From NCBI GenBank assembly GCA_946539555.1, contig CAMNHN010000003.1:1-39921 (forward strand): a DNA stretch of 39,921 bases, in the 5' to 3' direction. The notes below the pieces were generated by a model. It was not told the DNA's origin and did no database searches. It worked only from the letters and a program-made list of their open reading frames with translations. This DNA comes from an uncultured Mollicutes bacterium (GTDB taxonomy: Bacteria > Bacillota_I > Bacilli_A > RFN20 > CAG-826). Position 1 is the first letter of the stretch, and every line of letters starts with the position of its first letter. This document shows positions 19,013-28,406 of the stretch, piece by piece. The position numbers and the translations under genes are program-made.

Positions 19013-20521
19013 ATGAAAAAAGAAGAAAAAGAATTACAGCGCAAAACACCCTATATTGATGCCTATAAAAAATATATTCAAGATAAGAATATTGTTTTTG
19101 ATGTCCCTGGGCATCATCAAGGCAAAATCAGAACTGATTTTGATAAATTATTTAATCATGAAGTATATAAAAAAGATGTAAATTGCCCTAGAGGAATGGA
19201 TAATTACATGCATCCAACAGGAGCAATCAAAGAAGCCCAAGATCTTTTTGCTAAAGCTTGTAATGCAGATTATGCAAAATTTTTGCTTAACGGATCAACA
19301 TCTGGAAATTTGATTATGCTTTTAAGCGCATTAAAAGCGAACGAGAAAGTCCTTTTACCTCGTAATGTTCATAAATCAGTTATTAATGGCTTAATTTTAA
19401 GTGGCGCTATTCCAATTTTTATTCTTCCTCATATTGATAGTGAAACTGAAGTGGCTAATCAACCAACTTTAAAAGAGTGGAAAGAAGCAATTGATAACAA
19501 TCCTGATATTAAAGCTATTTTTGTAATTAATCCAACATATTTTGGGGCAACTTGTGATTTAAAGAAATTAGTTGAATATGCTCATAAGAAAAATATCGTA
19601 GTTTTAGTTGATGAAGCTCATGGCACTCATTTTTATTTTTCAAAGAAATGCCCAATCTCTGCAATGGATGCAGGAGCGGATATGTCTACATTATCTGTCC
19701 ATAAAACTGGGGGAAGCTTAACTCAATCGAGTGTTTTACTTGTTAAAGGAAATAGAGTTCCTCATTATGAAGTTATTAAAGCTTTTAATTTAATCACTAC
19801 AACATCACCAAGTTCAATTCTTTTAGCAAGTCTTGATGCAGCAAGAAAATATTTAGTATTTAAAGGAAGTAGACAAATATATAACGCGATAAAACTTGCT
19901 AAGCAAGCACGACTAAGAATCAATGAAATTCCTGGATTTAAAGCCCATTCTAAAGACTATTTCACTCAAAAGTGCCACTCTTTTAGTTTTGATGAAACAA
20001 AAGTTTGTGTCGAACTTGATAAACTTTCAATTGATGGATTCGAATTTTATAAGATATTAAAAGATAAATATAATATCCAAATCGAGCTAGCAGAAAAATA
20101 TGTTTTCTTACTTCTTTTTACTATTGGAAGCGAACAAAAAGACGTTGATAAATTGATTGAAGCTTTAAAAGATATCAGCATGAAATATTATGATGAAGGA
20201 GTAAGTTACGATTCACCTCACTATATGACTAGCTTCCCAAAAATGAAGATTAGACCTAGAGTCGCTTTCCATGCTCCTTTAAAAGTAGTTGAACTTGACG
20301 ATTCGCTTAATATGATTTCAAAAGAAATGGTTATGGTTTATCCTCCAGGAATTCCAATCATTGTTCCAGGTGAAATTATTTCTAAGGAAGTAATCAATCA
20401 AATTAAATATTATGAAAAAAGTAAAGCTACAATTCTTTCAGATCGGGATTCAATAAATCAAATAAGTGTAGTTGATGAAGAAAACTGGGATATAGATTTA
20501 GCAGAAAAAAATATTGAATAA
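19013..20521 (+). CDS. Orn/Lys/Arg decarboxylase family protein, PLP-dependent
   Basis: 502 residues of the short SpeA/YaaO class. Decarboxylates arginine, lysine or ornithine to a polyamine precursor; the substrate cannot be told from sequence. N-terminal FDVPGHHQG and the LNGSTSGN segment, cofactor Asp/His in VDEAHGTH, and the PLP-binding lysine in SVHKTGGSLTQSS (Lys231). The C-terminal domain has the FHAPLK and PPGIPIIVPGE motifs. Monocistronic, ending at the terminator 20525-20549; directly upstream is the queH remnant. Confidence 0.92.
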   Translation: MKKEEKELQRKTPYIDAYKKYIQDKNIVFDVPGHHQGKIRTDFDKLFNHEVYKKDVNCPRGMDNYMHPTGAIKEAQDLFAKACNADYAKFLLNGSTSGNLIMLLSALKANEKVLLPRNVHKSVINGLILSGAIPIFILPHIDSETEVANQPTLKEWKEAIDNNPDIKAIFVINPTYFGATCDLKKLVEYAHKKNIVVLVDEAHGTHFYFSKKCPISAMDAGADMSTLSVHKTGGSLTQSSVLLVKGNRVPHYEVIKAFNLITTTSPSSILLASLDAARKYLVFKGSRQIYNAIKLAKQARLRINEIPGFKAHSKDYFTQKCHSFSFDETKVCVELDKLSIDGFEFYKILKDKYNIQIELAEKYVFLLLFTIGSEQKDVDKLIEALKDISMKYYDEGVSYDSPHYMTSFPKMKIRPRVAFHAPLKVVELDDSLNMISKEMVMVYPPGIPIIVPGEIISKEVINQIKYYEKSKATILSDRDSINQISVVDEENWDIDLAEKNIE

Positions 20522-20524
20522 AAT

Positions 20525-20549
20525 GAATATCTATTTAGATATTCTTTTT
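20525..20549 (+). terminator. Terminator of the decarboxylase gene
   Basis: GAATATC / GATATTC stem, 6-base loop TATTTA, then TTTTT. Confidence 0.85.
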
Positions 20550-20557
20550 AGTTGTTT

Positions 20558-20563
20558 TATAAT
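20558..20563 (+). promoter_or_regulatory. -10 box of the P-type ATPase gene, leaderless placement
   Basis: TATAAT ending 9 bases before ATG 20573; no Shine-Dalgarno sequence. It starts only 8 bases after the upstream terminator's T run. Confidence 0.5.
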
Positions 20564-20572
20564 TAATATAAT

Positions 20573-23038
20573 ATGGAAAAAAACGAACATAAAGAAGTTA
20601 CTCATTTTAACCCATCTTTAGAAGAAGGACTATCTTTAGAACAAGTTAAAGCAAGAGAAAAAGACAATTTAACTAATGTTTCAAAAGGAGTTAGAGGTAA
20701 ATCTCATTTAAAGATTATTTTTGAAAGTTATTTCAACTTTTTTAATATTATTCTTTTTGTTGTTGCGATAGTCTTTGTAATTTGCTCATTTTCTTTTAAG
20801 GATGGCGTAAAATACATACCTTTCACAAAATATATTTTCTTACTTTTTATTTTAGCAAACGGAACAATCAGTGTAATTTCTCAAGAATTAAGTAAAAAGA
20901 AAATTGAAAAAATGAAACTTATTTCTGATCCTAGAAGTAAGGTTTTACGTAATGGAAAAGAAGAATCTATATATAGTAAAGATATAGTTCTTGATGACAT
21001 CTTAATTTTATCTTCTGGAAATCAAATTTCTTGTGACCTTGAAGTTTTAGAAGGTGAAATATTTGTTGATGAATCAATGCTTACTGGAGAATCAGATAAC
21101 ATCTTAAAAACAGTAGGTGACACACTTTATTCTGGATCTTATGTTGTTAGTGGTAATGGTAAAGCAAAAGCAATAGCAGTTGGAGAAACAACTTATATTT
21201 CAAATTTAGAAAGAAAAATTGAAAAAATTAAAAAGAAAAAATCTAAATTAATGGTAAACATTTACCAAATAATTAGAATAATGGTTTATTTTATTATTCC
21301 GATTGTTCTCGCTGTTTTTGTTAAAACGTGGTTTGTAGGAGATGGAAGCGGAAACTGGGAATTTAATGTAAATGTAATAACAAAAAGTGCTGCTGTTCTT
21401 GTAGGTATGATACCAATTGGTATGATACTTTTAAGCTCTGTTACTCTTTCAAAAGCAATTTTAGAATTAAGCAAAATGAATACCATGATTCAAGAGCTTT
21501 ATGCTATTGAAAATTTAAGTGCGGTCAATACACTCTGCTTAGATAAAACAGGGACAATTACTACTCAAAATTTTGATGTAAGTGATGCAATTAATTTAAA
21601 AAATGTAGAAGATTTTCATGATGTAGTTTTCACATTTTTTAGTTCTTTTAAAAGTTTAAATGAAACAGGGAAAGCACTTAAAGAACATTTTAATAAAGGT
21701 AAGTTACTTGAAGTTGTTGAAATCTCTCCTTTTGATAGTAAAAAGAAATCTTCATCAATTGTTCTTAAAGATGGAAGAGTAGTTACATTAGGTGCTCCAG
21801 AATTTACTTTTCATAAAGAAGAGAATTTAAAAACAGCTGAAGCTAAAGCTAAAGAAGGATTTAGAGTTTTAGGGTTAAAAATTAATGATGAGGAAGTTGC
21901 TTTATTCTTATTGAAAGATGAATTAAGAAAGAACATTAAAGAAACCTTAGATTTCTTCAACAAACTTAATATTGATTTAAAAGTTATAAGTGGCGATAAT
22001 CCAATAACAGTCATGCAAACTTGTAAAAATGCAGGACTTCAAAATTGTGATAAATATATTTCAATGGAAAACGTGAAGTTAGAAGAAATACCTGAAATTT
22101 GCGAGGTTTATTCGATTTTTGGAAGAACTTCACCAGATCAAAAGCAAGAAATTATTAAGTGCCTTCAAGCTAAAGGAAGAGTTGTTGGATATATTGGAGA
22201 TGGAGTTAATGACACACAATCTTTAAGACAAGCCGATTGTTCAATTGCTTTAAAATCTGGAGAAGATTCTACAAAAGCTGTTAGTGATGTCGTACTTCTT
22301 GATGATGATTTTGGGCACTTACCATCAGTTTTAGAAGTAGGAAGAAGAGTTGTAAGTAATATTGAAAGATCGATGTTGCTCTTCTTAACAAAGGGAATAT
22401 TTATTGGATTATTCTCATTTATTTCAGTATTCATTCCTGGGGGATTGGTAATTGAAATTGAATCAATGTATGTTTATGAAATTACAATAATTGGTGTTGC
22501 TGGAACTTTACTTGCCTTTCAAAAGAATCAATCAAAGGCTCAAAATACAAATTTTGTTTCTGAGGTTTTACTTAAATCGCTTGTTTCAGGCCTATTTATG
22601 ACTTTTACAGCATATTTACCTTTATTACTTTCAAAGTTCTTTGATATGCCAAATTATAGTTATTTGATTCCGATTTTTATTACAATAGCTGGCGTATCAA
22701 TACTTTTTGATATATGTAAACCATTTACAAAATATACGACTATTGTCTTCCTTTTATCAACGGTTTTATCGGTTTTCTTATTTATTTTGATACCAAATTT
22801 CTTCTGCAATCCAAATTATTTAAAGACTGCTGGAGGAATCGGAGATCAACTTGAATTGTTCTCAAAATCATTCTTTGATTTCACAATTTATAAGTCGATG
22901 AAAACTGCTGAAATGATTTCAATAATTGTTTATTTTGCTTTATCGTATATTGTTTATTTTGGAATTAAGCATCTTGTTAATTTTGTTTATAAGGTAATTG
23001 GGAAAAGTATTAAAAAAGCAAAAAGTAAAAGTAATTAA
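20573..23038 (+). CDS. Cation-translocating P-type ATPase (CtpE-like)
   Basis: 821 residues. Order of parts: N-terminal cytosolic region, two helices (about 55-105), actuator domain with LTGESD (about residue 170), two helices, phosphorylation site DKTGT (Asp324), nucleotide domain, hinge GDGVNDTQSLRQAD, then six C-terminal helices. The M4 ion-pocket motif is IPIGM where Ca2+ and related pumps have PEGL, so the usual acidic ligand is absent. The nucleotide domain is small. Ion is unknown; CtpE-type calcium or another cation are possibilities. Monocistronic. Confidence 0.88.
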   Translation: MEKNEHKEVTHFNPSLEEGLSLEQVKAREKDNLTNVSKGVRGKSHLKIIFESYFNFFNIILFVVAIVFVICSFSFKDGVKYIPFTKYIFLLFILANGTISVISQELSKKKIEKMKLISDPRSKVLRNGKEESIYSKDIVLDDILILSSGNQISCDLEVLEGEIFVDESMLTGESDNILKTVGDTLYSGSYVVSGNGKAKAIAVGETTYISNLERKIEKIKKKKSKLMVNIYQIIRIMVYFIIPIVLAVFVKTWFVGDGSGNWEFNVNVITKSAAVLVGMIPIGMILLSSVTLSKAILELSKMNTMIQELYAIENLSAVNTLCLDKTGTITTQNFDVSDAINLKNVEDFHDVVFTFFSSFKSLNETGKALKEHFNKGKLLEVVEISPFDSKKKSSSIVLKDGRVVTLGAPEFTFHKEENLKTAEAKAKEGFRVLGLKINDEEVALFLLKDELRKNIKETLDFFNKLNIDLKVISGDNPITVMQTCKNAGLQNCDKYISMENVKLEEIPEICEVYSIFGRTSPDQKQEIIKCLQAKGRVVGYIGDGVNDTQSLRQADCSIALKSGEDSTKAVSDVVLLDDDFGHLPSVLEVGRRVVSNIERSMLLFLTKGIFIGLFSFISVFIPGGLVIEIESMYVYEITIIGVAGTLLAFQKNQSKAQNTNFVSEVLLKSLVSGLFMTFTAYLPLLLSKFFDMPNYSYLIPIFITIAGVSILFDICKPFTKYTTIVFLLSTVLSVFLFILIPNFFCNPNYLKTAGGIGDQLELFSKSFFDFTIYKSMKTAEMISIIVYFALSYIVYFGIKHLVNFVYKVIGKSIKKAKSKSN

Positions 23039-23067
23039 GCTTTAAATTTTATAAAAAATTTATTTTA

Positions 23068-23096
23068 TTGATTAGTAGGGCTCGCTTCTTTATAAT
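23068..23096 (+). promoter_or_regulatory. Promoter of the capsule-regulator operon
   Basis: -35 TTGATT (23068-23073), 17-bp spacer, -10 TATAAT (23091-23096). The TGGAGG ribosome binding site (23101-23106) is immediately at the predicted start, so the leader is only about 10 bases. Confidence 0.75.
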
Positions 23097-23113
23097 AAAA
23101 TGGAGGTTATTTT

Positions 23114-23875
23114 ATGGAAGAAAATGTTGAAAGAGAAGGCATAAGTCTAACAGATATTTGGAAAATAGTTAAAAAATATTGGGTTGGATTAGTTGCTATT
23201 ATTGCTGGAACAACTTTAATCGGCTTACTTGCCGCTTTCTTTGTTGTACCAAAATCATATGAAGCTCACGAAAATTTATATGTTATGTATAGAGACAAAA
23301 ATTCTAATCCTGACGATTATATGGGTTCAGGTGATGTCACAACATCAATTAGATATGTCGATACAATCGCAACTTATTTAAAGAGCTCAAAAGAACATTA
23401 TATTGCTACTGAAGAAGCTTTAAAGGCTCAAAATATTGAAATCCCATACAAGAAGTTAATTAAAGGTTTTAGTTTCACAACCGGAACAACAAGCTTAGCA
23501 ATTAGTGTCAAATATACTTCAAGAGACAAAACTGTTATTCCTGCTGTTTTAAATACATTTGTTACAACAGCTAAGGCGAAAGTTAAAGAACAATTCTTTA
23601 ACAATGAATTAGATGTTTTAAAAAATGATGCTGAAATTGACGCAAGTGATGTTAACGATGTTTCTACAAGTAAGATTGTGGTGGTTGCTGCTTCAGCAGT
23701 TGTTGGTGCTGTTTTAGGTTTAGCTTATGAATTTATTGCAAATTCACTTGATAGAACAGTTAAAAACAAAAAATATATCGAAGAAACATTTAATATTAAA
23801 GTTATTGGTATGATTCCTGATATTTCTAAGAGCGTTGGTAATGGAAGTGACGCATCAGATGTCAACGAATTATAA
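23114..23875 (+). CDS. Capsule/exopolysaccharide chain-length regulator (Wzz/CpsC/CapA type)
   Basis: 253 residues with two membrane helices: about 24-45 (LVAIIAGTTLIGLLAAFFVV) and about 195-220, enclosing an extracellular loop. This is the membrane partner that activates the cytosolic tyrosine kinase encoded next, 11 bases downstream. It controls polymer length in capsule assembly. ATG 23114 has TGGAGG. No glycosyltransferase, flippase or polymerase gene is nearby, so the pair must act on a polysaccharide locus elsewhere. Confidence 0.88.
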   Translation: MEENVEREGISLTDIWKIVKKYWVGLVAIIAGTTLIGLLAAFFVVPKSYEAHENLYVMYRDKNSNPDDYMGSGDVTTSIRYVDTIATYLKSSKEHYIATEEALKAQNIEIPYKKLIKGFSFTTGTTSLAISVKYTSRDKTVIPAVLNTFVTTAKAKVKEQFFNNELDVLKNDAEIDASDVNDVSTSKIVVVAASAVVGAVLGLAYEFIANSLDRTVKNKKYIEETFNIKVIGMIPDISKSVGNGSDASDVNEL

Positions 23876-23886
23876 GAGGTGAAAGT

Positions 23887-24582
23887 ATGGCAAAACGTAA
23901 ACATAATGGTTCATTATTTGATGAAAGAATTATTATAAGCGATCTTTCATCTAATGCTGGAGAAGCTTATCAAAGATTACAAGTTAATGTTGATCTTGCT
24001 TCAATTGATTCAAAATATAAAGTTATTGGAATTACATCTTCAACAAAATCTGAAGGTAAATCGACAACAATCGTCAATTTAGCAAACGTCTATGCTCGTA
24101 AAGGAAAAAAGGTTTGTGTTATTGATTTAGATTTAAGAAGACCTTCACTCCATTATTTCTTTAAAAAACCTAATGATGTTGGACTTGTTGATTATGTTTT
24201 GGGAGAAGTAGAAAAAGAAAATTTAGCAAAGCACAGTGATGAAGGAATTGATTTTATCAATACTGGTAAACATACTCCATTCCCAGCACAAGTTCTTGAA
24301 AGCAAGAATTTAGTTGATTTAATCGACTACTTAAAAACGATTTATGATTTTGTTTTATTAGATTGCCCTCCAATGTTAGTTTCAGCAGATACAACAATTA
24401 TTTCTAAATTTACTGATGGATTTATCTTTGTTGTTAAGACGAATTCAACAGTTAAAGATGCTTTAGGCGATTCACTTGAAGCACTTAAAAATTGTGGAGC
24501 AAATGTCATTGGTGCAGTTATGACCGATGTCCCAAGCGGCAGAGGTAGTGACTACTACGGATATGGCTACTATAAATATTAA
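23887..24582 (+). CDS. Capsule tyrosine autokinase (CpsD/CapB type)
   Basis: 231 residues. Walker A SSTKSEGKSTT (about 50-60), Walker A' VIDLDLRRP, Walker B FVLLDCPP, and a C-terminal tyrosine cluster ending YYGYGYYKY, the autophosphorylation tail typical of BY-kinases. ATG 23887 follows AGAGGTGAAAG. Works with the adjacent membrane regulator to phase polymerisation. Terminator at 24613-24637. Confidence 0.92.
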   Translation: MAKRKHNGSLFDERIIISDLSSNAGEAYQRLQVNVDLASIDSKYKVIGITSSTKSEGKSTTIVNLANVYARKGKKVCVIDLDLRRPSLHYFFKKPNDVGLVDYVLGEVEKENLAKHSDEGIDFINTGKHTPFPAQVLESKNLVDLIDYLKTIYDFVLLDCPPMLVSADTTIISKFTDGFIFVVKTNSTVKDALGDSLEALKNCGANVIGAVMTDVPSGRGSDYYGYGYYKY

Positions 24583-24612
24583 TAAGCAAATTTATTGAAA
24601 TAAATACTATGA

Positions 24613-24637
24613 GACCTAAAATTAAATTAGGTCTTTT
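24613..24637 (+). terminator. Terminator of the capsule-regulator operon
   Basis: GACCTAA / TTAGGTC with a 7-base loop and TTTT; the next ATG is only 9 bases after the T run. Confidence 0.8.
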
Positions 24638-24646
24638 ATTTAAGTT

Positions 24647-25846
24647 ATGATTTTAGAAGAGTATAGAAAATATTGTAAAGAAAATTTCAAAGATTATTAC
24701 AACGAAAAAGTGTTGCATAATTTTTTAGTTGATTACGCTTCTAAAAAAGAAATGAGTTTAGAAAATGTTTATTCTGTTTTAGAAAAGGAATATATACCAT
24801 TTTTAGATCCAGATGGAGATTATTTATTTTCTAATGAAGTCATTAAGAACGTTAAAAATTACTTTTATTTTGAAATCTTATATTTAAAAAGCGATTCTTC
24901 AATTTCGCTTTCAGAGCGTGAAATTAGAATTAACAAATTATTTGATAGTTTTCTTGAAAATCGTGATTTTAACGTTGAAGAAAATAAAGAATTTAATCTC
25001 AATAATTTATTAGAATTTGCTACTTTATTTCTATATGTAGAAAATTATAAAAAAGCAGAAGAATGTTATGAAATCGCATTTTCAAAAGTTATACAAAATG
25101 AATTTTTAAATTATGTGACAAAGACCATAATTGCTATTGAAGAAGGGGATGATGATAAATATTATTCATCACTTTTAAAAGCTAGTGAAAAAGAAAATGC
25201 TGAAGCTTATATTTATGCACTTCAAACTCTTTATGAAATTAAAAATGAGAATTTTGAAACCGCTTATTCATATCTATCAAAAATAGAATTAAGGAATTTA
25301 TATTTATATTATGTAGTTGGATATCGCTATATTACGACCGATTTTACAAGTGAAATCTCATCATATAAAGAAATTTTAGAGTACGAAAGCAGTGATTTTA
25401 ATAGAAAAAAACGCATTTCTGCAAGGTTATTTGAAAAGTTAGCTTTCCATTTCATTTTTATGAACCACGCTTGGGAAGAATTTAATGCTCTTGTTTTAGA
25501 ACGTTTAGTAGCAAGATATAATTTTTCAGATATTGAAAATATAGTATGTTTAGCTTTATCAGAAACTTTTCTTTTCACTCTTTCAAACGTTATTAGTTTG
25601 AAGAATCTTGAGAAATATTTATTTGGTACTGGTAGAAAAAAAGATTTTGATGGAGCTAATTTTTTTGGCGAACTTGGAAAAGAAAGCAAAGATGAATTCT
25701 TTAAAATTTTAAACAAATTTGAAGATTTAAATTTAATCGATAGAAATTTTGAAGACCCAGATAAAATTCATATTCACGAAGAACTTTATATTCTTGCAAT
25801 TTCAATAATTAATAAATATTTTTCTTCAAAAGATTTATCTAGTTAA
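24647..25846 (+). CDS. Hypothetical alpha-helical (TPR-like) protein
   Basis: 399 residues, cytosolic, predicted largely helical. A segment around residues 120-215 has tandem amphipathic helix pairs (FATLFLYVENYKKAEECYEI, then a second with NENFETAYSYLSKIE) with the spacing of tetratricopeptide repeats. No catalytic motif seen and no family named. ATG 24647 lacks a Shine-Dalgarno sequence; TTTATT ends 6 bases before it, so it may be leaderless like several neighbours. It begins immediately after the terminator of the capsule kinase gene. Confidence 0.75.
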   Translation: MILEEYRKYCKENFKDYYNEKVLHNFLVDYASKKEMSLENVYSVLEKEYIPFLDPDGDYLFSNEVIKNVKNYFYFEILYLKSDSSISLSEREIRINKLFDSFLENRDFNVEENKEFNLNNLLEFATLFLYVENYKKAEECYEIAFSKVIQNEFLNYVTKTIIAIEEGDDDKYYSSLLKASEKENAEAYIYALQTLYEIKNENFETAYSYLSKIELRNLYLYYVVGYRYITTDFTSEISSYKEILEYESSDFNRKKRISARLFEKLAFHFIFMNHAWEEFNALVLERLVARYNFSDIENIVCLALSETFLFTLSNVISLKNLEKYLFGTGRKKDFDGANFFGELGKESKDEFFKILNKFEDLNLIDRNFEDPDKIHIHEELYILAISIINKYFSSKDLSS

Positions 25847-25866
25847 AGTTTTATAAAACTTTATTT
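25845..25866 (+). terminator. AT-rich palindrome at gene end, possible terminator
   Basis: Perfect 18-base palindrome AAAGTTTT-AT-AAAACTTT overlapping the preceding stop codon, followed by ATTT. Confidence 0.4.
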
Positions 25867-25882
25867 ATGAATTTCAATAACT

Positions 25883-25888
25883 TATAAT
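25883..25888 (+). promoter_or_regulatory. -10 box of the thioesterase/psuG operon, leaderless placement
   Basis: TATAAT ending 6 bases before ATG 25895, no Shine-Dalgarno sequence. It would drive the five-gene cluster to 30569. Confidence 0.5.
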
Positions 25889-25894
25889 TTTATT

Positions 25895-26596
25895 ATGGAA
25901 AATTATAAGAAAACTTTTACGATAACAAATAATCAATTAGATAAAAACGATCACTTAACATTAGGTGCTATTTTAGATTTGATTCAAGAAGTTAGCGGCA
26001 ATCATGCTGACACTTTGAGTTGTGGGTATGATGATTTAATTAAACGCAATTTAATTTGGGTTGTTATTAGACATCATATTGAATTTAAAAGACATTTGCA
26101 CGTTGGCAAATTTGTCGAACTTGAAACTTACCCTTTAAATCAAAGATTTGTTGAATATCCTAGAGAAGTGAAAATGTATGATAATGGTGAGCTATTTTTA
26201 GTTGCTAATACGACTTGGGTTGTTCTTAACTTAGAAAAATTTAATTTTATAAGTGAAGAGCTATATGATAAATCGATTGCTAGAGAAAGTTATTTTGATA
26301 AAAGATTTGGGAAACTTCAAAAAAAGAACAAAGCAGATTTAAAATTTGTAGAAACTGTTGATGTCAAATATTCAATGCTTGACCACAATGGTCACATGAA
26401 TAATACTCGATACTTAACGTGGTTTTTAGATATTTTTGAAGAACCTAGAGATCCTAAAAATTTCCAAATTGAATATTTAAAGCAAAGTTTCTTACACGAG
26501 AAAGTTGATCTTTATGTCTCGGATGAAGAAAACGCAAAAGAATTATATGGATATAATGGAGACGAGCTCAAATTTTATTGTAGAGCAGAATATTAA
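25895..26596 (+). CDS. Acyl-ACP thioesterase
   Basis: Releases fatty acids from acyl carrier protein. 233 residues forming two hotdog domains: an N-terminal one with HLTLGAILDLIQEVSGNHAD, and a C-terminal one with LDHNGHMNNTRYL (about residue 165), the N-x-H-x-N-N-x-x-Y motif of the FatA/FatB-like family. Length suits the bacterial family. psuG starts three bases after its stop, so it is translationally linked to a pseudouridine-degradation gene, an unexpected pairing. Confidence 0.88.
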   Translation: MENYKKTFTITNNQLDKNDHLTLGAILDLIQEVSGNHADTLSCGYDDLIKRNLIWVVIRHHIEFKRHLHVGKFVELETYPLNQRFVEYPREVKMYDNGELFLVANTTWVVLNLEKFNFISEELYDKSIARESYFDKRFGKLQKKNKADLKFVETVDVKYSMLDHNGHMNNTRYLTWFLDIFEEPRDPKNFQIEYLKQSFLHEKVDLYVSDEENAKELYGYNGDELKFYCRAEY

Positions 26597-26599
26597 AAT

Positions 26600-27502
26600 A
26601 TGAAAATTAGTGAAGAAGTTAAAGAAGCTATTAGACTTAACAAGCCAGTTGTTGCATTAGAATCGACAATTATTTCTCATGGTATGCCTTATCCAAGAAA
26701 TGTCGAATGTGCTTTGCTTGTTGAAAAAACAATTAGAGAAAACGGGGCAATTCCAGCAACGATTGGGATTATTGAAGGCGAACCAATTGTTGGAATGTCG
26801 CCAGAAGAAATAGAAGAATTTGGTAAACGTAAAGGTATTGCTAAATGTTCAAGAAGAGATTTGCCAATTGTTTTTGCTAAAAAAATGTGGGGAGCAACAA
26901 CAGTTAGTGCAACAATGATTTTAGCTGAAAAGGCTGGAATTGAATTTTTTGTAACTGGCGGAATTGGTGGTGTTCATAGAGGAGCAACTCAAACTTTTGA
27001 TATTTCTGCTGACCTTGATGAATTATCAAAAACAAATGTTTCTGTAATTTGTGCTGGACCTAAAGCTATTTTAGATATTGGTTTAACTCTTGAATATCTA
27101 GAAACAAAAGGCGTTCCAGTAATTGGCTATAATTCAGATAAATTACCTGCATTTTATACAAGAACTAGTGAATTTAACGTATTATTTAACGCCAAAAACC
27201 CTTTAGAAATTGCTCAAATTGTAAAAAGCAAAAGAGAATACGATTTAGAAGGTGGAATTTTAGTTTGTAATCCAGTACCAGAAGAATTTTCTTTACCAGA
27301 AGAATATATTAATTCTAAAATCGATCAAGCCATAAAAGAAATGAATGAGAAGGGAATAATTGGAAAAGATCAAACTCCATTTTTACTTTCTAAAATTGTT
27401 GAATTAACTGATGGAGAATCTTTGAATACAAATATTAATTTAGTTTTAAATAATGCAAAACTTGGTGCTTTAATTGCTAAGGAATATACAAAAATTAAAT
27501 AG
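26600..27502 (+). CDS. psuG: Pseudouridine-5'-phosphate glycosidase
   Basis: Reversibly cleaves the C-glycosidic bond of pseudouridine 5'-phosphate to uracil and ribose 5-phosphate. 300 residues, typical length. Motifs: VVALESTIISHGMPYP (residues 15-30), TTVSATM, and FFVTGGIGGVHRGA, with the Mn2+-binding DISADLDEL. ATG 26600 lies 3 bases after the thioesterase stop with no ribosome binding site, so translation is probably coupled. The PfkB kinase downstream supplies its substrate. Confidence 0.95.
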   Translation: MKISEEVKEAIRLNKPVVALESTIISHGMPYPRNVECALLVEKTIRENGAIPATIGIIEGEPIVGMSPEEIEEFGKRKGIAKCSRRDLPIVFAKKMWGATTVSATMILAEKAGIEFFVTGGIGGVHRGATQTFDISADLDELSKTNVSVICAGPKAILDIGLTLEYLETKGVPVIGYNSDKLPAFYTRTSEFNVLFNAKNPLEIAQIVKSKREYDLEGGILVCNPVPEEFSLPEEYINSKIDQAIKEMNEKGIIGKDQTPFLLSKIVELTDGESLNTNINLVLNNAKLGALIAKEYTKIK

Positions 27503-27513
27503 GAGGAAGGACA

Positions 27514-28404
27514 ATGAAAAATTCAATGCTTCTAATCGGTGGATGTAATATTGATTTTATTGCCACAAGTAATGAAAAATTAATTAGACGTGTTTCTAAC
27601 ATAGGAGAAGTCTCTATTTCAAATGGTGGTGTAATGAGAAATATTGCAGAAAACTTAGCTCGTTTAGGAAATGATGTTGATTTTATTACAGCTATTGGAA
27701 ACGATGATTTAGGAAAATCTTTGAAACAAGAATTGATTAATTTAGGAATTAAAGTTTATTGCCCAGAAACCGATTTGCCTACTGGAAGTTATGTCGCAAT
27801 TAACGATCATAATCACGATTTAGCAGAAGCAATTTGTGATAATAGAATTTATGAAGTTATCAATGTAGACTTCTTACAGGCTAATAAAGAATTGCTTGAA
27901 AAGCATGATGCAATTTTAATTGATACTAATATTTCTCAAGAAGTAATCGATTATTTATTTGAAAATTATCCAAATAAAAAATATATGATGGATGCAATTT
28001 CACCAACTAAAGTTTTAAAGGTTAAAAAATATTTAGATAAATTTTATTTAATTAAATGTAATATCCATGAAGCTACTGCATTAATGGGAATTGATTTAGC
28101 TAATAAAGATTTAACTAGTGGTTTACTTGCTAGAGGCGCTCAAAAAGTAGTAGTTTCTCACGGAAGCAATGATATCTATTTTGGTGAAGATTTGAGAAAA
28201 ATTGATTTTGTTCATGTCGAAGAAGTTTTCGATTTTGTAAATACAATTGGATGTGGTGACGCTTTAACAAGTGGTGTAGTTGACCACGTTCTTGGCGGCA
28301 AAACACTTAAAGAATCTGTTGCTTTTGGCAACGAATTAGCTCGTGTTACTTTAATGTCAAAGAGCGCAACAACTCCTGAGATTTCTAAATTTAAGGACAA
28401 ATAA
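27514..28404 (+). CDS. psuK: PfkB-family carbohydrate kinase, probable pseudouridine kinase
   Basis: 296 residues of the ribokinase superfamily. N-terminal LLIGGCNIDFIA, NGGVMRNIAENLARLG (substrate-binding glycine pair), and the C-terminal anion hole NTIGCGDALTSG with catalytic Asp. Following psuG by 11 bases, the obvious role is phosphorylation of pseudouridine. A strong TAGGAGG overlaps the psuG stop. Sequence alone does not separate it from other nucleoside kinases. Confidence 0.87.
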   Translation: MKNSMLLIGGCNIDFIATSNEKLIRRVSNIGEVSISNGGVMRNIAENLARLGNDVDFITAIGNDDLGKSLKQELINLGIKVYCPETDLPTGSYVAINDHNHDLAEAICDNRIYEVINVDFLQANKELLEKHDAILIDTNISQEVIDYLFENYPNKKYMMDAISPTKVLKVKKYLDKFYLIKCNIHEATALMGIDLANKDLTSGLLARGAQKVVVSHGSNDIYFGEDLRKIDFVHVEEVFDFVNTIGCGDALTSGVVDHVLGGKTLKESVAFGNELARVTLMSKSATTPEISKFKDK

Positions 28405-28406
28405 TT

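Noticed and set aside
24597-24647. Terminator hairpin before 24647 as a riboswitch or attenuator for that gene
   Set aside because: It lies directly after the tyrosine kinase stop and has no competing antiterminator arm; an ordinary terminator explains it.
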